Assembly (NCBI GenBank): GCA_023954135.1
Contig: JAMLIN010000002.1
Location: 186,001 to 250,000, forward strand
Direction of reading: 5' to 3'
DNA from: Burkholderiaceae bacterium
GTDB lineage: Bacteria; Pseudomonadota; Gammaproteobacteria; Burkholderiales; Burkholderiaceae_E
Length of the DNA stretch: 64,000 nt
Shown here: positions 63,428 to 64,000 of the stretch, piece after piece
How the letters are laid out: the number at the start of each line of letters is the position of its first letter
Position numbering within the stretch: the stretch's first letter is position 1
Position numbers and translations under genes: made by a program
Notes under the pieces: model-generated
The model's input: the letters and a program-made list of their open reading frames with translations, nothing else
Told to the model about the DNA's origin: nothing
The model's database searches: none

Positions 63428-64000
63428 TCACCTTGCCCCTCGGTTCATGCGTTGCCTCGTGTATTTCCGGATACCGTCCCACCAGTCCGCCCAGGTCACC
63501 TTGTCACCCACGAGCGGACCGGACTTCGCGATCGACTCCAGCAGCAGGCCACGCAGACAGTAAAGAGGCGCGTGCAGATTCAGCCAGGACCATACCGCCT
63601 TGAAGTACAAGGTCCGGTACAGGAGATGATAGGTGTCCCCGTGATGTGGGGAATGGAACTTCGCGTACAGGTTGTCGCTGATTGCCTGGGCAAAGTACGG
63701 CGATACCTTTCCGAAGTGTCGTCGCTGCGTGGCGGCGACTTCCGACAGCAGGTCCAGGAGCTGGGCGGTCGTCTTGGTCGTCTCGTACCAGCGATTGCCG
63801 GAGATATCCACGAGGCAGGGGGCGAACCGGCAATTGCCGAGGGCGAGCCGAACCCAGAGGTCGTAGTCCATGCAGAACTGGAGCGATCGATTCAGTCCGC
63901 CGATTCTGTCGTAGGCATCCTTTCGGAAGAATACCGATGGCTGAGCCACGAACCCTTTCTCGAAAAGCTCGATGCGAGGATCGGCGTCGCCGCCGACCGA
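63428..64000 (-). CDS. Glycosyltransferase family 2, C-terminal part (5' end outside window)
   Basis: The frame is open to the window edge (191 codons), so the N-terminal catalytic segment is missing. Visible is the acceptor-side part: VAQPSVFFRKDAYDRIGGLN, then LQFCMDYDLWVRLALGNCRF, as in GT2 enzymes that add sugars to surface glycans. A ~110-residue helical C-terminal tail follows. The GTG at 63949 is internal, not the start. It precedes the acetyltransferase by 8 bases. Confidence 0.8.
   Translation of the reverse strand, partial: SVGGDADPRIELFEKGFVAQPSVFFRKDAYDRIGGLNRSLQFCMDYDLWVRLALGNCRFAPCLVDISGNRWYETTKTTAQLLDLLSEVAATQRRHFGKVSPYFAQAISDNLYAKFHSPHHGDTYHLLYRTLYFKAVWSWLNLHAPLYCLRGLLLESIAKSGPLVGDKVTWADWWDGIRKYTRQRMNRGAR

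Noticed and set aside
1-64000. CRISPR arrays, tRNA/rRNA genes, insertion sequences, prophage genes
   Set aside because: Looked for regular direct repeats, transposase or integrase motifs and tRNA-like ends; none convincing.

Overview
The window is high-GC, gene-dense DNA with almost no spare sequence. Gene content and order point to a betaproteobacterium, most likely Burkholderiales. The signs are rubredoxin followed by the pilGHIJ-chpA chemosensory operon, algH-ruvX-pyrR-pyrB-pyrC' (dead dihydroorotase), many tripartite TRAP and Liv-type transporters, and a Burkholderiales-style C-rich/G-rich intergenic repeat after chpA. The taxonomic call is inference. I see no rRNA, tRNA, insertion sequence, phage gene or CRISPR array.

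Layout. (1) 1-2086: end of a two-domain rhodanese and an MFS exporter. (2) 2113-9750: a catabolic unit made of a divergent FadR-type GntR regulator, a three-site operator, a D-hydantoinase/dihydropyrimidinase, an amidase, a TRAP transporter (dctPQM) and a hydantoin-racemase-like protein that lacks both catalytic cysteines. (3) 9758-14405: a membrane-anchored Mrr-like nuclease-fold protein, an epoxide-hydrolase-like enzyme, and a stand-alone 2-oxoglutarate dehydrogenase E1 paralogue. (4) 14523-19817: a second TRAP system followed by DsrE-like, DJ-1/PfpI-like and acetylpolyamine-amidohydrolase-like genes, probably one operon. (5) 19863-31640: a second amidase, a complete Liv ABC operon, and a convergent Dpp-type peptide ABC operon with fused ATPases. 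(6) 32060-33569: a TetR regulator divergent from a crotonase-family gene. (7) 33855-43506: rubredoxin and the type IV pilus chemosensory system. (8) 43798-48514: a three-gene 2-oxoacid:ferredoxin/NADP oxidoreductase (korCAB-like). (9) 48574-53134: algH, ruvX, pyrR, pyrB, pyrC' and an acyltransferase. (10) 53067-64000: apaH and the end of a surface-polysaccharide (O-antigen-like) locus, all on the minus strand. It contains a wbpV/K-wbpL-wbpM-like terminal block, gmd-fcl for GDP-L-fucose, several glycosyltransferases and an acetyltransferase.

How the genes work together. Regions 2-5 look like an accessory scavenging zone for nitrogenous organic compounds: four separate high-affinity uptake systems sit beside amide- and ureide-cleaving enzymes. 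The hydantoinase plus amidase pair could open a cyclic ureide and then cleave the resulting amide or carbamoyl group, with the TRAP system importing the substrate. The second TRAP cluster with a deacetylase suggests uptake and deacetylation of an acetylated amine. Regions 7-9 are mostly core functions. The window carries both an oxygen-tolerant-type 2-oxoglutarate dehydrogenase E1 paralogue and a ferredoxin-linked 2-oxoacid oxidoreductase, without E2/E3 genes. In region 10 the likely scheme is that a WbpM-like dehydratase and a WbpV/K-like reductase make the first sugar, a WbpL-like transferase loads it on undecaprenyl phosphate, and the glycosyltransferases extend it using GDP-fucose among other donors.
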